Positions 12,485 through 24,292 of a DNA stretch of 64,000 nt are shown piece after piece. This DNA is from Paulownia fortunei (Eukaryota > Streptophyta > Magnoliopsida > Lamiales > Paulowniaceae). A program made the position numbers and the translations under genes. The stretch covers positions 10,912,001 to 10,976,000 of the forward strand of contig CM033113.1 of the NCBI GenBank assembly GCA_019321725.1, given 5' to 3'. Positions within the stretch are counted from its first letter, which is position 1, and every line of letters begins with the position of its first letter. The notes under the pieces were generated by a model. It had not been told where the DNA came from and searched no databases. It saw only the letters and a program-made list of their open reading frames with translations.

Positions 12485-12815
12485 GGAATGCAATGCAGTG
12501 GCAGATATTTTAGCGAAGCTTGCTTCAGCTACACCTTTCACAAGATTACTCAAAAAGATCACATATTCTACTGACTTTTTTGTAAGCGACAAAGACAATT
12601 TCTCATTTTTGTTGTATCCAAAGAGCCATTGCTCATGGACCCAAAAATTCACATATGGGAAGTATGTTCCCTATTGCCTGCCTTTGAGAGGTATTGAAGT
12701 TTTGAGCACCACAAGTTTGGATGGAGTTCATTTGCACTTGCAAACCCCTTTTGTTGTTTCTATTGTTTCTGCCAAAAAGAATCAAATTCTAAGCTTGTTT
12801 GCCTCTTCATATTAA
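12485..12815 (+). pseudogene. RNase H-like (RVT_3 type) C-terminal fragment
   Basis: After an acceptor-like tattacag the frame reads ECNAVADILAKLASATP. This matches the end of plant RNase H-like (RVT_3) domains, whose last motif is of the form RExNxxADxLAK. The frame stays open for about 110 codons to 12815, but the rest has no motif I recognise. No upstream RNase H core (the DGS and acidic residues) is visible nearby. It is most likely a remnant of a LINE-type retrotransposon or of a host RNase H-like gene. Confidence 0.45.
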
Positions 12816-15278
12816 GATCTTCAAGTTTTCAAGAGCTAAAACTTGAAAATTGACTTCTCATGACCTTGTAAGGACAAATTCTTCTTCTCCCTCTCTATTC
12901 CACTTTTTTTTCTTTTGTTCGTCACATTTTCCCTTGTTGTGTAGCTACCATAACATTATCTTTATAACCAATGCAAGCCCATGGTAATAGTGGATATGAT
13001 GCAAAAAGGAATAAATACCTCTTGCTTATACTAATAAAATCTTTTGCCCCCAAGAAGGGTGACCCCTTGTGATTCAAGGGTTATAAATCGAAGGAAATTA
13101 AAAACAAAGTAAAGGGTTTGTATATTGAATAAATGACCATCTTATTTAAAAGTTGTTATAGATGATAAATATTTAATATTAACTATAAAATACATGTAAC
13201 AATATAAAAGTTGTATTTTCTTTTTTTTTAGGACAATTATGTGAAATTGTTTTTATTCATAATAGGTTGTGGTAAGATTCGAAAAATACATTACTTCGAT
13301 ATTTTCTTTATATTTTAGGAGACATACACATTGAATTTATCTTTTTTCTTTTTTAGTAATTAGGTGGCATTAAATTTTGAACCAAGGCCATCACCAATTA
13401 GACATGAGACCCCCTAAACATGACATGTAAAATTTACTATACCTACAATGCATATTTAGTGACATTATTAATTAAAACTAATTTTTTATGGTTACGTGTT
13501 TGATAATATTTCTAGTCAAGTAATTTAATTAAATTTGTCTTCCCAACTAATCAAGCATGATGCATGTAATCAACAGGTGTAGATTCCCTTCCCTCGTATA
13601 ATCTAAATTCAATAGATTATCTTCTAACGATGCAAGCTTCTTTATAAATACTTGTGATTCTTTTTAAGAAGAAATAGAGAAACAAGATGAAATAACTCAA
13701 AATGAAAGCGAAATAATAGTGGTTTATCAACTTTATAAAATATTATAAAAAATTCTGATAATTCGTGTATTATTATGTGAAAAAAAAATAGGGTTGAGTT
13801 CACTCAATCTGTAAATAATAATCATTATTATTTATTGTGTCACACATCATGTGAATTCAATTATTTTTTTTTTTTAATGCAAGGTATGCCGCGTGCCGGA
13901 GTAGTTATAATGTAATTTAATTTTATGAGTCAACTATGATACATTAATGCAATTAATATTGAATAAATTTGTTCTAACCTATAATTATGTTCCATTTAGG
14001 CAATTAGAGCAAAAGTGATAATTTTTTATTTAATATAGACTTTGCTTATAAACTGCAAATATATTTTTTTTCTTTTTTTCCAGAGATAAATGATAGGTTA
14101 CTATAGAAGAAATGTGTTCAACTTCTGATACCGCAATGTTTATTTGTGTAGACCAATTTCACTAATTAATCTCTCTAAATCTAAAAATATATTCAGTGTT
14201 TGAGAAATTAATATTAGCCGTAGTTTGGATGTCATTAATATGGTCCAATTTGACAATATTTTTTTTAATGAAAACACCATGAAAATGTGATTAGAACAAA
14301 TGATATTTTGATTTTGATCAGTTCTGTTAATTACAATTAATTCTTTCTTTTGAATTTAAGAAAAAAGATTGGAGAAATTTGAATGACATGAACTGCAGCA
14401 TGCATCCAATTTTACCTCATTAACTTTAGTTTGGATCTTTTATTAGACGCTAAATGTACATCGTACGTGATTCAAAATTAAATATTTATTTTAAAAAATA
14501 TTTTATACACTTAATATTTATTTATAATATAAAATAAAAGATCAAACACAATTTACAAACTTGATCCTTTAATTTTTATATGGTAATATTATTTTTCCAT
14601 GATAATTTAGATAGAAAGTTCCATAAACTAAAAAATCATATACTATCACACATTTATTTTAGAAGGTGTTTTGCTATCATAAATTCATAATAAGGGTTAA
14701 TATTCGAGATGCTAAATGCTGAAAATAATATTTTAGCACAAATTTAAAAGTAATTCTTGAAATTAAATCCATAAATTCAATAAATATACAAAGCTAATTT
14801 TTGTAAAATTAATTTTCTCTTGAAACTGAATCCAAACATAAATTAGTTTACAAAACTTAATTTTTCTTATAAATATTTTCTCCCAACACTGTATCAAACT
14901 CTCGTTTTTGCAGAAAATTTTCTAATATTTTAAAAAAATTTAGATATTAAATATCAAACAAATCACAATCATCAAATACATATATAGAATAAATTACACA
15001 TTGTCTTAAAATCCCCCCAAAACACATCAAAATCAGATACAGCGGTTGAAGACATTACAAGTACTACTCCTTAATCTTCGGAAAATTCCATAATTTTTTG
15101 GATCTCTGCCTGTAGCTTTGAGCCATGGCATATTCTTAGTTGGACTCTTAATCCACCAATAAACTACTCCAGTTCGGAATAGAATCACAATATAACTGCT
15201 GTACTAATAAAGGTTAAAAAGTGAAAAACCAAAACAAAAATCAAGATTTACTGAACTGAGCTTTCGAGAAAATCTATC

Positions 15279-15285
15279 TATAAAA
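15279..15285 (+). promoter_or_regulatory. Probable TATA box of the PEPC gene
   Basis: TATAAAA lies 338 bp before the start codon. A CT-rich stretch typical of plant leaders follows at about 15327-15352. Initiation about 30 bp downstream would give a 5' UTR of roughly 310 nt, if the leader has no intron. That leader holds an upstream ORF (15372-15497). Confidence 0.55.
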
Positions 15286-15622
15286 CCAGAAGGAAAAACA
15301 CCACCACCTCTGCTTCGGATCATCCTTTCTCGCTCTCTTTATCTCTCTCGTGATTCATATAATCTTTCTTTATGATTTCTCTACTTTTTTCCATCTGGGG
15401 CCATCTTTTTTCTCTTACAACTTCAAATTTTATCCGTGACTTGGTTGAGTTACAGCACTCAAAAATCTCGTGTCCCTTTTGTTTTTCTCTTTTCTGAAGA
15501 GCCTTTGTTTTTCTGCCTTCTTTTGAGGGTGGGAAATAGGTGAAAAGGAAGGGAAGAAAAAGGGCAGCTTGCTTTTTCTTTTTTTGACAGGCTATATAGA
15601 GTGAGGGGGAAAGAGAGAAAAG

Positions 15623-18600
15623 ATGAGTAGGAAGATAGAAAAAATGGCATCAATTGATGCACAGTTAAGGCTGCTGGCACCTGGGAAGGTTTCTGAGGAT
15701 GATAAGCTGGTGGAGTATGATGCTTTGCTGTTGGATCGTTTTCTTGATATTCTCCAGGATTTGCATGGGGAGGAAATCAGAGAAACGGTAACGAGTTTTG
15801 ATTTTTGATGAAATTTTCGGACTACTGTTGGCTGTTTTGTTTGTTGCTGATTGTGGGGTTGGGCTAAATTTGTGGTTTGAATGGGAAAGATTGCTATTTT
15901 CTTGATGCTACTTTTTGTTAATTCAGTACTATGTCTGTTTATTGGAATGTCATTTGGATTTGTGGAATTGTTTCATATATGTGTTGGTGTGACGAGACTT
16001 TGATTATGGTGAATGAGAAATAAGCTTTGGTGTTGGAAATCCCCGTTAAAATGTTATGCAAATTTTCATGCATTTTTTGTGTTGTTTATGATTTTGGAAT
16101 TGGAGTTTTGAGTTTTGGCTTTTGAGAAGTTGTTGAATATTTATCTACCCCTTTTAGTCTGAATGTGAAAAGCATTTAAAAAAAAGAAAAAAGTATACCT
16201 TTATATTGATCCATGGAGACCTATGTGTTTATGTCCACTTTGAGTTTACTCCAATATAGCATCGTTAGACACTGATAGTTTTTTTTTTCTGATTATAATG
16301 AGAATACTTGATATGGTTGAAAGAATTTTTGGTTAAGGGAAAAAAGATTTCATACTAATCTGGAAAAGCCTGCTCCATGTCTGACAATACACTTCCTATA
16401 TACTTCAATCATAAGACTTACTAAGTTTTGCCTGTTGTGACTGCTGTGCTTGCTATTCTTTTGTCGAATTTTGTACTTTCATCTGAACCAAGCATGTGGG
16501 GCTTTTTTACTGGTTTCTTCATGTGTAAGATGACACTACTTATGGGTCTGTACTTATTCGACCAAGTACTCTGGGCACATTTAATTCCACTATCTAAGAA
16601 AATTTCTTTTTGGAATCATACTAGTTCTAGTTTATTAGCTAATTGAGTGACTATAAGCAACACAATTTTCCGAGAAGCCTTTAGAAATAAAGTTTGTTTT
16701 TTTTTGTGCCCAAAAAAGGTTGCAATTATTTGTCTTAGCATAGGATGAGGATGAAAGCAAGTTCTAGTGGATGTTTACCATATGATGTGAAACTTATATT
16801 TTGTGTTAAAATATGGACTAGGTTCAAGACTGTTACGAGATTTCTGCAGAGTATGAAGGGAAATGTGATCCACAGAAACTGGAAGAGCTTGGGAGAGTAC
16901 TCACTAGTTTGGATGCTGGGGACTCCATTGTGGTTGCAAAATCTTTCTCCAACATGCTTAACTTAGCCAACCTTGCCGAAGAAGTTCAGATTGCATACAG
17001 ACGCAGAATTAAGTTAAAAAAGCACGACTTTTCTGATGAGGCCTCGGCAACAACTGAATCTGACATTGAAGAGACCCTTAAGAGGCTGGTGGGACAGTTG
17101 AACAAGTCCCCCGAAGAAGTTTTTGATGCTTTAAAGAATCAAACAGTAGATTTAGTACTAACAGCTCATCCTACTCAGTCTGTTCGTAGATCTTTGCTTC
17201 AGAAACATGCAAGGTTTGTGATACAAATTTACGACGGTATCAACATAGTACTGTTGGTTTGCTTTGTACCTTCTATCTAATTTCCTCACTACTTATTTAA
17301 TAACAAATATTATTAGTTGCCCTATAATTCATTAAATCAAGAATGATTTGATTAAGTAGGAAAAATGGTTACATCTTTCATTTCTCTCTCCCAGAATTCG
17401 TAACTGTTTGACTCAGCTGAATGCAAAGGACATCACCCCTGATGATAAGCAGGAGCTTGACGAGGCACTACAAAGAGAGGTATGCCATTAATGGTTTCAA
17501 TACCATTTTATTGCTTGCGCAGCGAATTTATTCTTATTTTATTTGGCAATTTTAATCAACCATACCCACTTGGAGGAGGATGAACTGAACTGTCTCATGA
17601 CATTCTAAAATTTTTAGATAATTAGATGATATATGGACATGCATGATCTACAATTTTGATTTATGGCTGCCGTGACGCATAAGTTTTGGTGCTTGAAGTT
17701 ATTTTTGGTTAATCTGTAGTTGGAACCTCCCATCATAATAGAATTCGGGAGTCATTTTCAGCTGAGGATTGTATCATCCACCTGTCTGTACAGTTATCAC
17801 AATGAAAATAGATGACCTTCATTCCAAGCAAATTTCTTACTTATATTTTGGGCCATTTCTGACTAAAGTCCATTTTTATTACATTAAAAGTATAATACCT
17901 GGGACACTTATCTTCTATTAATCATACTAGAATAACAGATTTATGGATGTTGGAGGGATGCGTATGTCCGACTCTTCACATGAATGATCCCCTGAATCCA
18001 CCTTAAAATTGTGTTATTGAAGTTGTGAAATAACTTCTGGGCTATCTATGCAAATGCAAATAATTTTCCCTTTTTGATGCGAGAGTGCCCAGACACACTC
18101 CGGGAAAAAATGTTGAGTGGCGACTATATTGTCCTTAATCTAAATAATGTGTAGGTCAAACCAAGACTTCCAATATGAGAAACTTGAGGAGTTTTACCTG
18201 ATATTGCTCCTTCAGGATGTATCTCATTCTTAATTTCTACCAGTTAAATTTCATGTTATTAGTTATCTGTATGCCCTACATAAACTGGAATTTCAGGTTG
18301 TTTAGAATTTTGATTGATTATGCATGGCACGATCTACATGATCTAAGCATTTCAAAATGGTCCATGATGTCTGAAAGGCAATAGGGTAAATGGTCTTCCT
18401 GTTATCGTGAAATATCTGTGTTAATGTACTGTGTTCTCACTATTTGAGCTATAATACAAAGTATGTAGACTGATAAGCTAACTCCCCATTTTTCTTAGAA
18501 AAAAAATTATTTTTACTTTGGCTTCTACATGTTGGACTTATATCTATGTTAAAGCCTAATCCATAGGTTATGGAAATATTTGAGCTTTCATCTTTTCTGC

Positions 18601-21600
18601 TTGTTTATTTAGGCTTAGTTGAATATCTGATAACTATGTTATCTGGTTTGTTCAGATACAAGCTGCATTTCGCACAGATGAAATTAGGAGAAATCCTCCA
18701 ACTCCTCAAGATGAGATGAGAGCTGGAATGAGTTACTTCCACGAGACCATATGGAAGGGAGTGCCAAAATTCTTACGGCGTGTTGACACTGCTTTGAAAA
18801 ACATTGGAATAAATGAGCGCGTTCCTTACAATGCCCCTCTTATTCAATTCTCTTCCTGGATGGGTGGGGATCGTGATGGTATCGTCCTTCTTTGCAAGTT
18901 ACTTATTTAAGTTAATTTTCTGAAACTATTTTTAATTTTCTAAAAAACTCAGAAGAAAAAAAGTATTTGTGAGGAATTTTTCAAAGCATGGAAATGAATA
19001 ATGATGGTAAAACTTGGCTATTTCAATTAATTTTTTTGGGGATTTCTCAGTTATACTATGCATTAAACTTACTATTCTTATGTTCTTGTACTTTTCTTTA
19101 GGCTCTCTTACAATAATGTCTCCAATTCTTGGTTATATAAATACATACATGAAATTGGAACTTTGAATTCTTAAAAGAAACAACATTTTCGAGGTATCAC
19201 CTTTGAAATATTGACTAGATAAGTGAAGTTTTCCATGTGGTTATAAAGAATTGCTAATCAAACCTTCCTGGGAGTTGGTCTCAAATAAACCCTAAAGCCA
19301 TTTATACAACTATATATATAGGATGAATCTAATACTTCTTTGCATCTACGTGCATGATGTTATTAAATTCCAATAAAATCTGACTAATTCAAATACTATT
19401 GTTTATCTTGATTTTTAGATCATGAAGATACTTTATGTACCATATCTAGATAATTTTATCTTGGTAGAAAGCCTTATGAGTAGCAAATATGTAACAGATT
19501 AATTGCCTAGGTTGTGCTATTTCAGATTCAGTTTTCAAAATCTTACAAAATTGCAGCTAAGATGTATTGTATATGGTGCTAGGCAATCCTAGGGTGACTC
19601 CTGAAGTTACAAGAGATGTATGCTTACTGGCTAGGATGATGGCTGCTAATTTGTACTTCTCACAGATAGAGGATCTCATGTTTGAGGTAAGAAATTGTAT
19701 TGTTTTGTGCCATTGAAATTTTATCAACTTAACTTTTTAGCAACCCCTGAATTTCTGACTAGTTGCGATCCTTTTCTATTATATTGTCTCTGGCAGCTCT
19801 CAATGTGGCGCTGCAGCGATGAACTTCGCGTGCGAGCAGATGAACTTCACGTGTCCTCAAAAAGAGATGCTAAACATTACATTGGTATGTTAATATGTTC
19901 ATTTTATGATTTTGGCACAATATGCATGTTTATATACTAAAGATTCTTAGCTCTAAAGGGTGGTCGTATTAAATTGTTGTGTCTATGGTGTCATTAATTT
20001 CACTGAACTTCGAAGATTGCCAAAATGGGTGCCCTCTTACTGTTCTCCAACCTTTCTCCCTTTTCAAAATATTCCACACTCTGCTCATTACTGAAGATGT
20101 TCCTAAATAATTAGGGCCCAAATTATATTTTGTATGCTTAACAAAGAGTCAAGAGTTTCATGTTTTTGATTTATTTTGTAATGTTCCCCAAATTTGTTCT
20201 CCCAGAATTTTGGAAGCAAGTTCCACCAAATGAGCCTTATCGTGTTATTCTTGGAGACGTGAGGGACAAGCTTTATCATACACGTGAACGAGCTCGTCAA
20301 TTACTAGCAAACGGAGTCTCTGATATTCCCGAGGAGTCAACTTTCACCAATGTTGAAGAGGTCTGATCATCATAAAACCTTCATCTTTTCTGGTCAATTT
20401 ATTTTTAATTCTTGATCCACTAAAAGTTGAATGCTATATCTTAAAAATTCTCAGCTCTGAACTATTGCACAAAATAATAAAAGAAGTTAGTTTTGTGGTT
20501 GTTAGATTTACTGCAATTGCTTTATTTCACACAGCATTAGTGCCTTGCGTCTGGTATCTTTTATGAGTTGGTGTCTCTTACCTAGGTATTCCTTTTCCTC
20601 TGACCTATACTGGGTGAGATACGTAGTTTCAGCTTTCTGCAAGCAAACTGTTGCATCAAACAAGAATATATCTGGCCCTTTTAACATTTTTTATAAGTAA
20701 TATTAGCTCAAAAGGAAAATGCTCTTCTGTAATAAATGAACTTGTGGAACTTGGTTTAAGAAAAGCATCATGCTATTTTGAGCTTGGCAGTTCATGGAAT
20801 ATGAAAAGATTGGAAGAAAAATAGTGTTTGATTCTCTTGCAATGGTATTCAAATTGTGATTTTTGATCTTTAACAAGATACTCATAGAAGATAGCTTATG
20901 TTTTGCCTTCAGTTTCTGGAGCCACTTGAGCTGTGTTATAGATCACTTTGTGCTTGTGGTGATCGGCCAATTGCTGATGGGAGCCTTCTTGATTTTCTAA
21001 GACAAGTTTCCACATTTGGACTCTCACTTGTGAGACTTGATATTCGGCAAGAGTCAGATAGGCATGCTGATGTTCTAGATGCTATCACTAGGCACCTAGA
21101 AATTGGGTCCTATAAAGAATGGCCTGAGGAGCGCCGGCAGGAGTGGCTTTTATCTGAACTTAGTGGCAAGCGTCCACTGTTTGGACCTGATCTTCCCAAA
21201 ACTGAGGAAATTGCTGATGTTTTGGATACATTTCATGTCATTGCTGAACTCCCCTCAGATAATTTTGGTGCCTACATAATCTCAATGGCAACTGCCCCAT
21301 CTGATGTGCTTGCTGTGGAGCTTTTGCAACGAGAGTGCCATGTCAAAAACCCTCTGAGAGTAGTTCCATTGTTTGAAAAGCTTGCTGATCTTGAGGCTGC
21401 TCCCGCTGCTGTGGCTCGACTATTTTCTATAGATTGGTACCGTAACAGAATCAATGGAAAACAAGAAGTCATGATCGGATACTCGGACTCAGGAAAGGAC
21501 GCTGGACGGCTTTCTGCAGCATGGCAGTTATATAAGGCTCAAGAGGAACTTGTAAAGGTGGCAAAAGATTATGGAGTAAAGCTCACAATGTTTCATGGCC

Positions 21601-23181
21601 GAGGTGGGACTGTTGGAAGAGGAGGGGGACCAACCCATCTTGCCATATTGTCTCAGCCACCAGATACCATTCATGGGTCACTTCGTGTCACTGTTCAAGG
21701 AGAAGTTATTGAACATTCATTTGGAGAGGAGCATTTGTGCTTCAGAACTCTCCAGCGTTTTACTGCTGCAACACTTGAGCATGGAATGCATCCCCCTGTT
21801 GCACCAAAACCTGAATGGCGTTCACTCATGGATGAGATGGCTGTTGTTGCCACGAAAGAATATCGCTCTGTAATTTTCCAGGAACCTCGGTTTGTTGAAT
21901 ACTTCCGCCTTGTAAGTATTTATTTGCTTATGTTATTTTATGGTTTAGTGTCTCCAATGCCCCATGCAGAAAAAAAAAAAAAAAATTCATGTTTATAGAG
22001 GATCAAGCATGCATCTGATGAACTTGAATAGGTCTACACTTGTCAATTGGTTACTTCCTAGCAATAGAATTCCAAAAATATGTCAAATTTGAAATTTGAC
22101 CAAATGCTAAATCTTCTTCTCTTTTACCTGTAACTTGCATTTACCTTTGTGTTCACTTTGCTCCCTGTTCAGGCAACACCTGAATTGGAGTATGGCCGGA
22201 TGAACATTGGGAGTCGTCCAGCTAAAAGAAAACCGAGTGGTGGAATAGAATCACTCCGAGCAATCCCATGGATATTTGCATGGACACAGACAAGATTTCA
22301 TCTTCCAGTCTGGCTTGGCTTTGGGGCTGCCATGAAACATGTTATTGAGAAGGATATAAGAAATCTGCATATGCTCAAAGATATGTATAAAGAATGGCCT
22401 TTCTTTAGAGTAACAATTGACTTGATTGAAATGGTTTTGGCTAAGGGAGACCCAGGAATTGCTGCTTTGTATGACAAACTTTTAGTCGCAAAGGATTTGT
22501 GGCCATTTGGAGAGCAGTTGCGGGCCAACTATGAAGCAACTAAGACTCTGATCCTTCAGGTGAGGGGCTTTGACTCTTCTGCAAAAATTTCTACATTATA
22601 AATATAGTTACCCTTTAAACCTTAATGGTGTTTTCCATTGCATCTCGTGCTATAGCCTCATTAGTTCCTGCTGAATGAAAATGGAATAGAAGAATTAAAA
22701 TTAACCGTTGCTACTTGTTATAGCTAGATGGTAAACTTATTCAAAGATGCAAGATTGCACACATGAAATTATTCATAGTAGATTGTTATTTTAGTAGTGT
22801 TATCCTCTTATTTTTTGGTGCGAGATCAAGAAAATGTTTGGAGAAATTACGATGCTCACTTACTCTTGTCTGCCTTAGGTTGCTGGACACAAGGAACTCC
22901 TTGAAGGAGACCCCTACTTGAGGCAGAGGCTTAGACTCCGGGACCCATATATCACGGTCCTTAACGTGTGTCAAATCTATACCTTGAAGCGCATTCGTGA
23001 CCCTAGTTACAGTGTAAAAGTGGGGCCACATCTCTCGAAAGAGATCATGGAAATGGATACGAGCAAACCAGCTGATGAACTGGTAAAGCTTAACCCTACA
23101 AGCGAGTATGCTCCAGGCTTGGAAGACACCCTTATTTTGACCATGAAGGGTATCGCAGCTGGATTGCAGAACACAGGTTAA
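15623..23181 (+). CDS. Phosphoenolpyruvate carboxylase, plant type, C3-form residues
   Basis: Exons: 15623-15787, 16822-17213, 17395-17479, 18656-18878, 19583-19686, 19797-19884, 20206-20360, 20913-21911, 22173-22559, 22879-23181. All junctions are GT-AG and phases agree, giving 966 residues, the usual plant length, in the usual 10 exons. The enzyme adds bicarbonate to phosphoenolpyruvate in the cytosol, making oxaloacetate and phosphate. Visible marks: the N-terminal [11 protein letters not shown] motif whose Ser10 is the PEPC-kinase target; TAHPTQ with catalytic His171; [10 protein letters not shown] at about 593-602; the [14 protein letters not shown] loop at 631-644; and the C-terminal QNTG found in plant-type enzymes. 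The residue matching Flaveria 774 is Ala773 (Ser in C4 forms) and that matching 884 is Arg883 (Gly in C4 Flaveria). I therefore infer a non-photosynthetic C3 isoform sensitive to malate/aspartate. ATG 15623 is chosen because it gives the family N-terminus. Confidence 0.97.
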
Positions 23182-24292
23182 GCCCTGGTCGCCCATTCAC
23201 TGGACATATGATGCTGGCTGGACCATAAGAGAACAGCAAGTTACGTATTTCTGCCAGTGTTTGGAAGTGGTAAAGCTGCAGCACAAGAATCTATATATTG
23301 TGCAAAAAGCTTGAGAAAATAAAACTGTTAACATTAGTATTTGGTATTATATATAATATTGCAACTTTAGTATTTGGTGTTTGCTTCTCTATAACGTTGA
23401 GAGTCGAGTGAGATGCCTAAGGGAAAGGGGAATAATGATGCCTAGGTTGATAGACACATTCAAAGATAATAAAGTCTAAATTTTGTGATGCAAAGGTCCT
23501 TAATTTGGCTATGGTTAGTATTATTTCATGTCAAAAAGACGACAGCTGTGTGGATTATTTGAGAAAAGTATGTCTGCACAACTCATTTTTGCACTCCTAA
23601 ACCACAGTGTTTCTTATTCAACAGTTCAGAGTATGCATAAATCCCTACAAGCAAAGGATCGAAATGGCTAGTTAATTTCAGTGTCCACAAAGAAAAATGA
23701 AAAGTACTTCCTATCGACTCTGCAAAAGAGGTAGCGCTTTTATCCGAGCCAAGTCCAATTACTAATCAAAATACATCATGGAATCAAGAGATACAATTTC
23801 ATTTCCCGCTGCTGCTACTAAAACAGTAAGCTTTGAACTAAAAGAGAAACATTAAAATTGCTCATTATTTATCGACACTGCATAAGATTTCACAAAGAGA
23901 AACATGATCGAACAGTTGCTGGCAGTTGAAATAAATGTACAACTGCTTCCCGTGTTGAATATGCCTGCCAATAGAGATTGCTAGCTACCTTCACATTCCT
24001 GAAAGCCCATTTCATTAGCAACAGGCAACAACTGAGACCAGCTCTGCTGCATCTCTCTACAGAAGTATACGACAGGATATACAGTTGCATATAATCCTTT
24101 CATTTGTGAAGAAAACATGTACGCAAATGCAAATGAAGAGGATAAAAAGCATTAGATAAGGAATATCTCACAAAAGTTAAAAGAACTGGGGACATAATAT
24201 GAGATTTTTTTTATTTTTATTTTGTCCGTGAGAAATCACATGTACATATAAACATCTATAATCTTTTCATCACCATTAATAGGCAGGTCGAA
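23182..24292. other. Spacer between convergent PEPC and CGL160 genes
   Basis: This 1.1 kb holds the 3' UTRs of both genes, which face each other. An AATAAA lies 137 nt after the PEPC stop. No further reading frame with recognisable content was seen on either strand. Confidence 0.6.
23318..23323 (+). terminator. Candidate poly(A) signal of PEPC
   Basis: AATAAA occurs 137 nt after the PEPC stop codon, followed by T-rich sequence. Plant poly(A) signals are loose, so this is only a plausible site. Confidence 0.4.

Larger units (their letters stand above)
11880..15278. other. Intergenic region upstream of PEPC
   Basis: AT-rich spacer. It contains a MITE-like segment at about 12020-12180 related to the element at 37144-37317, and a short RNase H-like fragment at 12485-12815. 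From 12816 to 15278 I see only AT-rich, low-complexity sequence before the PEPC promoter. Confidence 0.55.
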
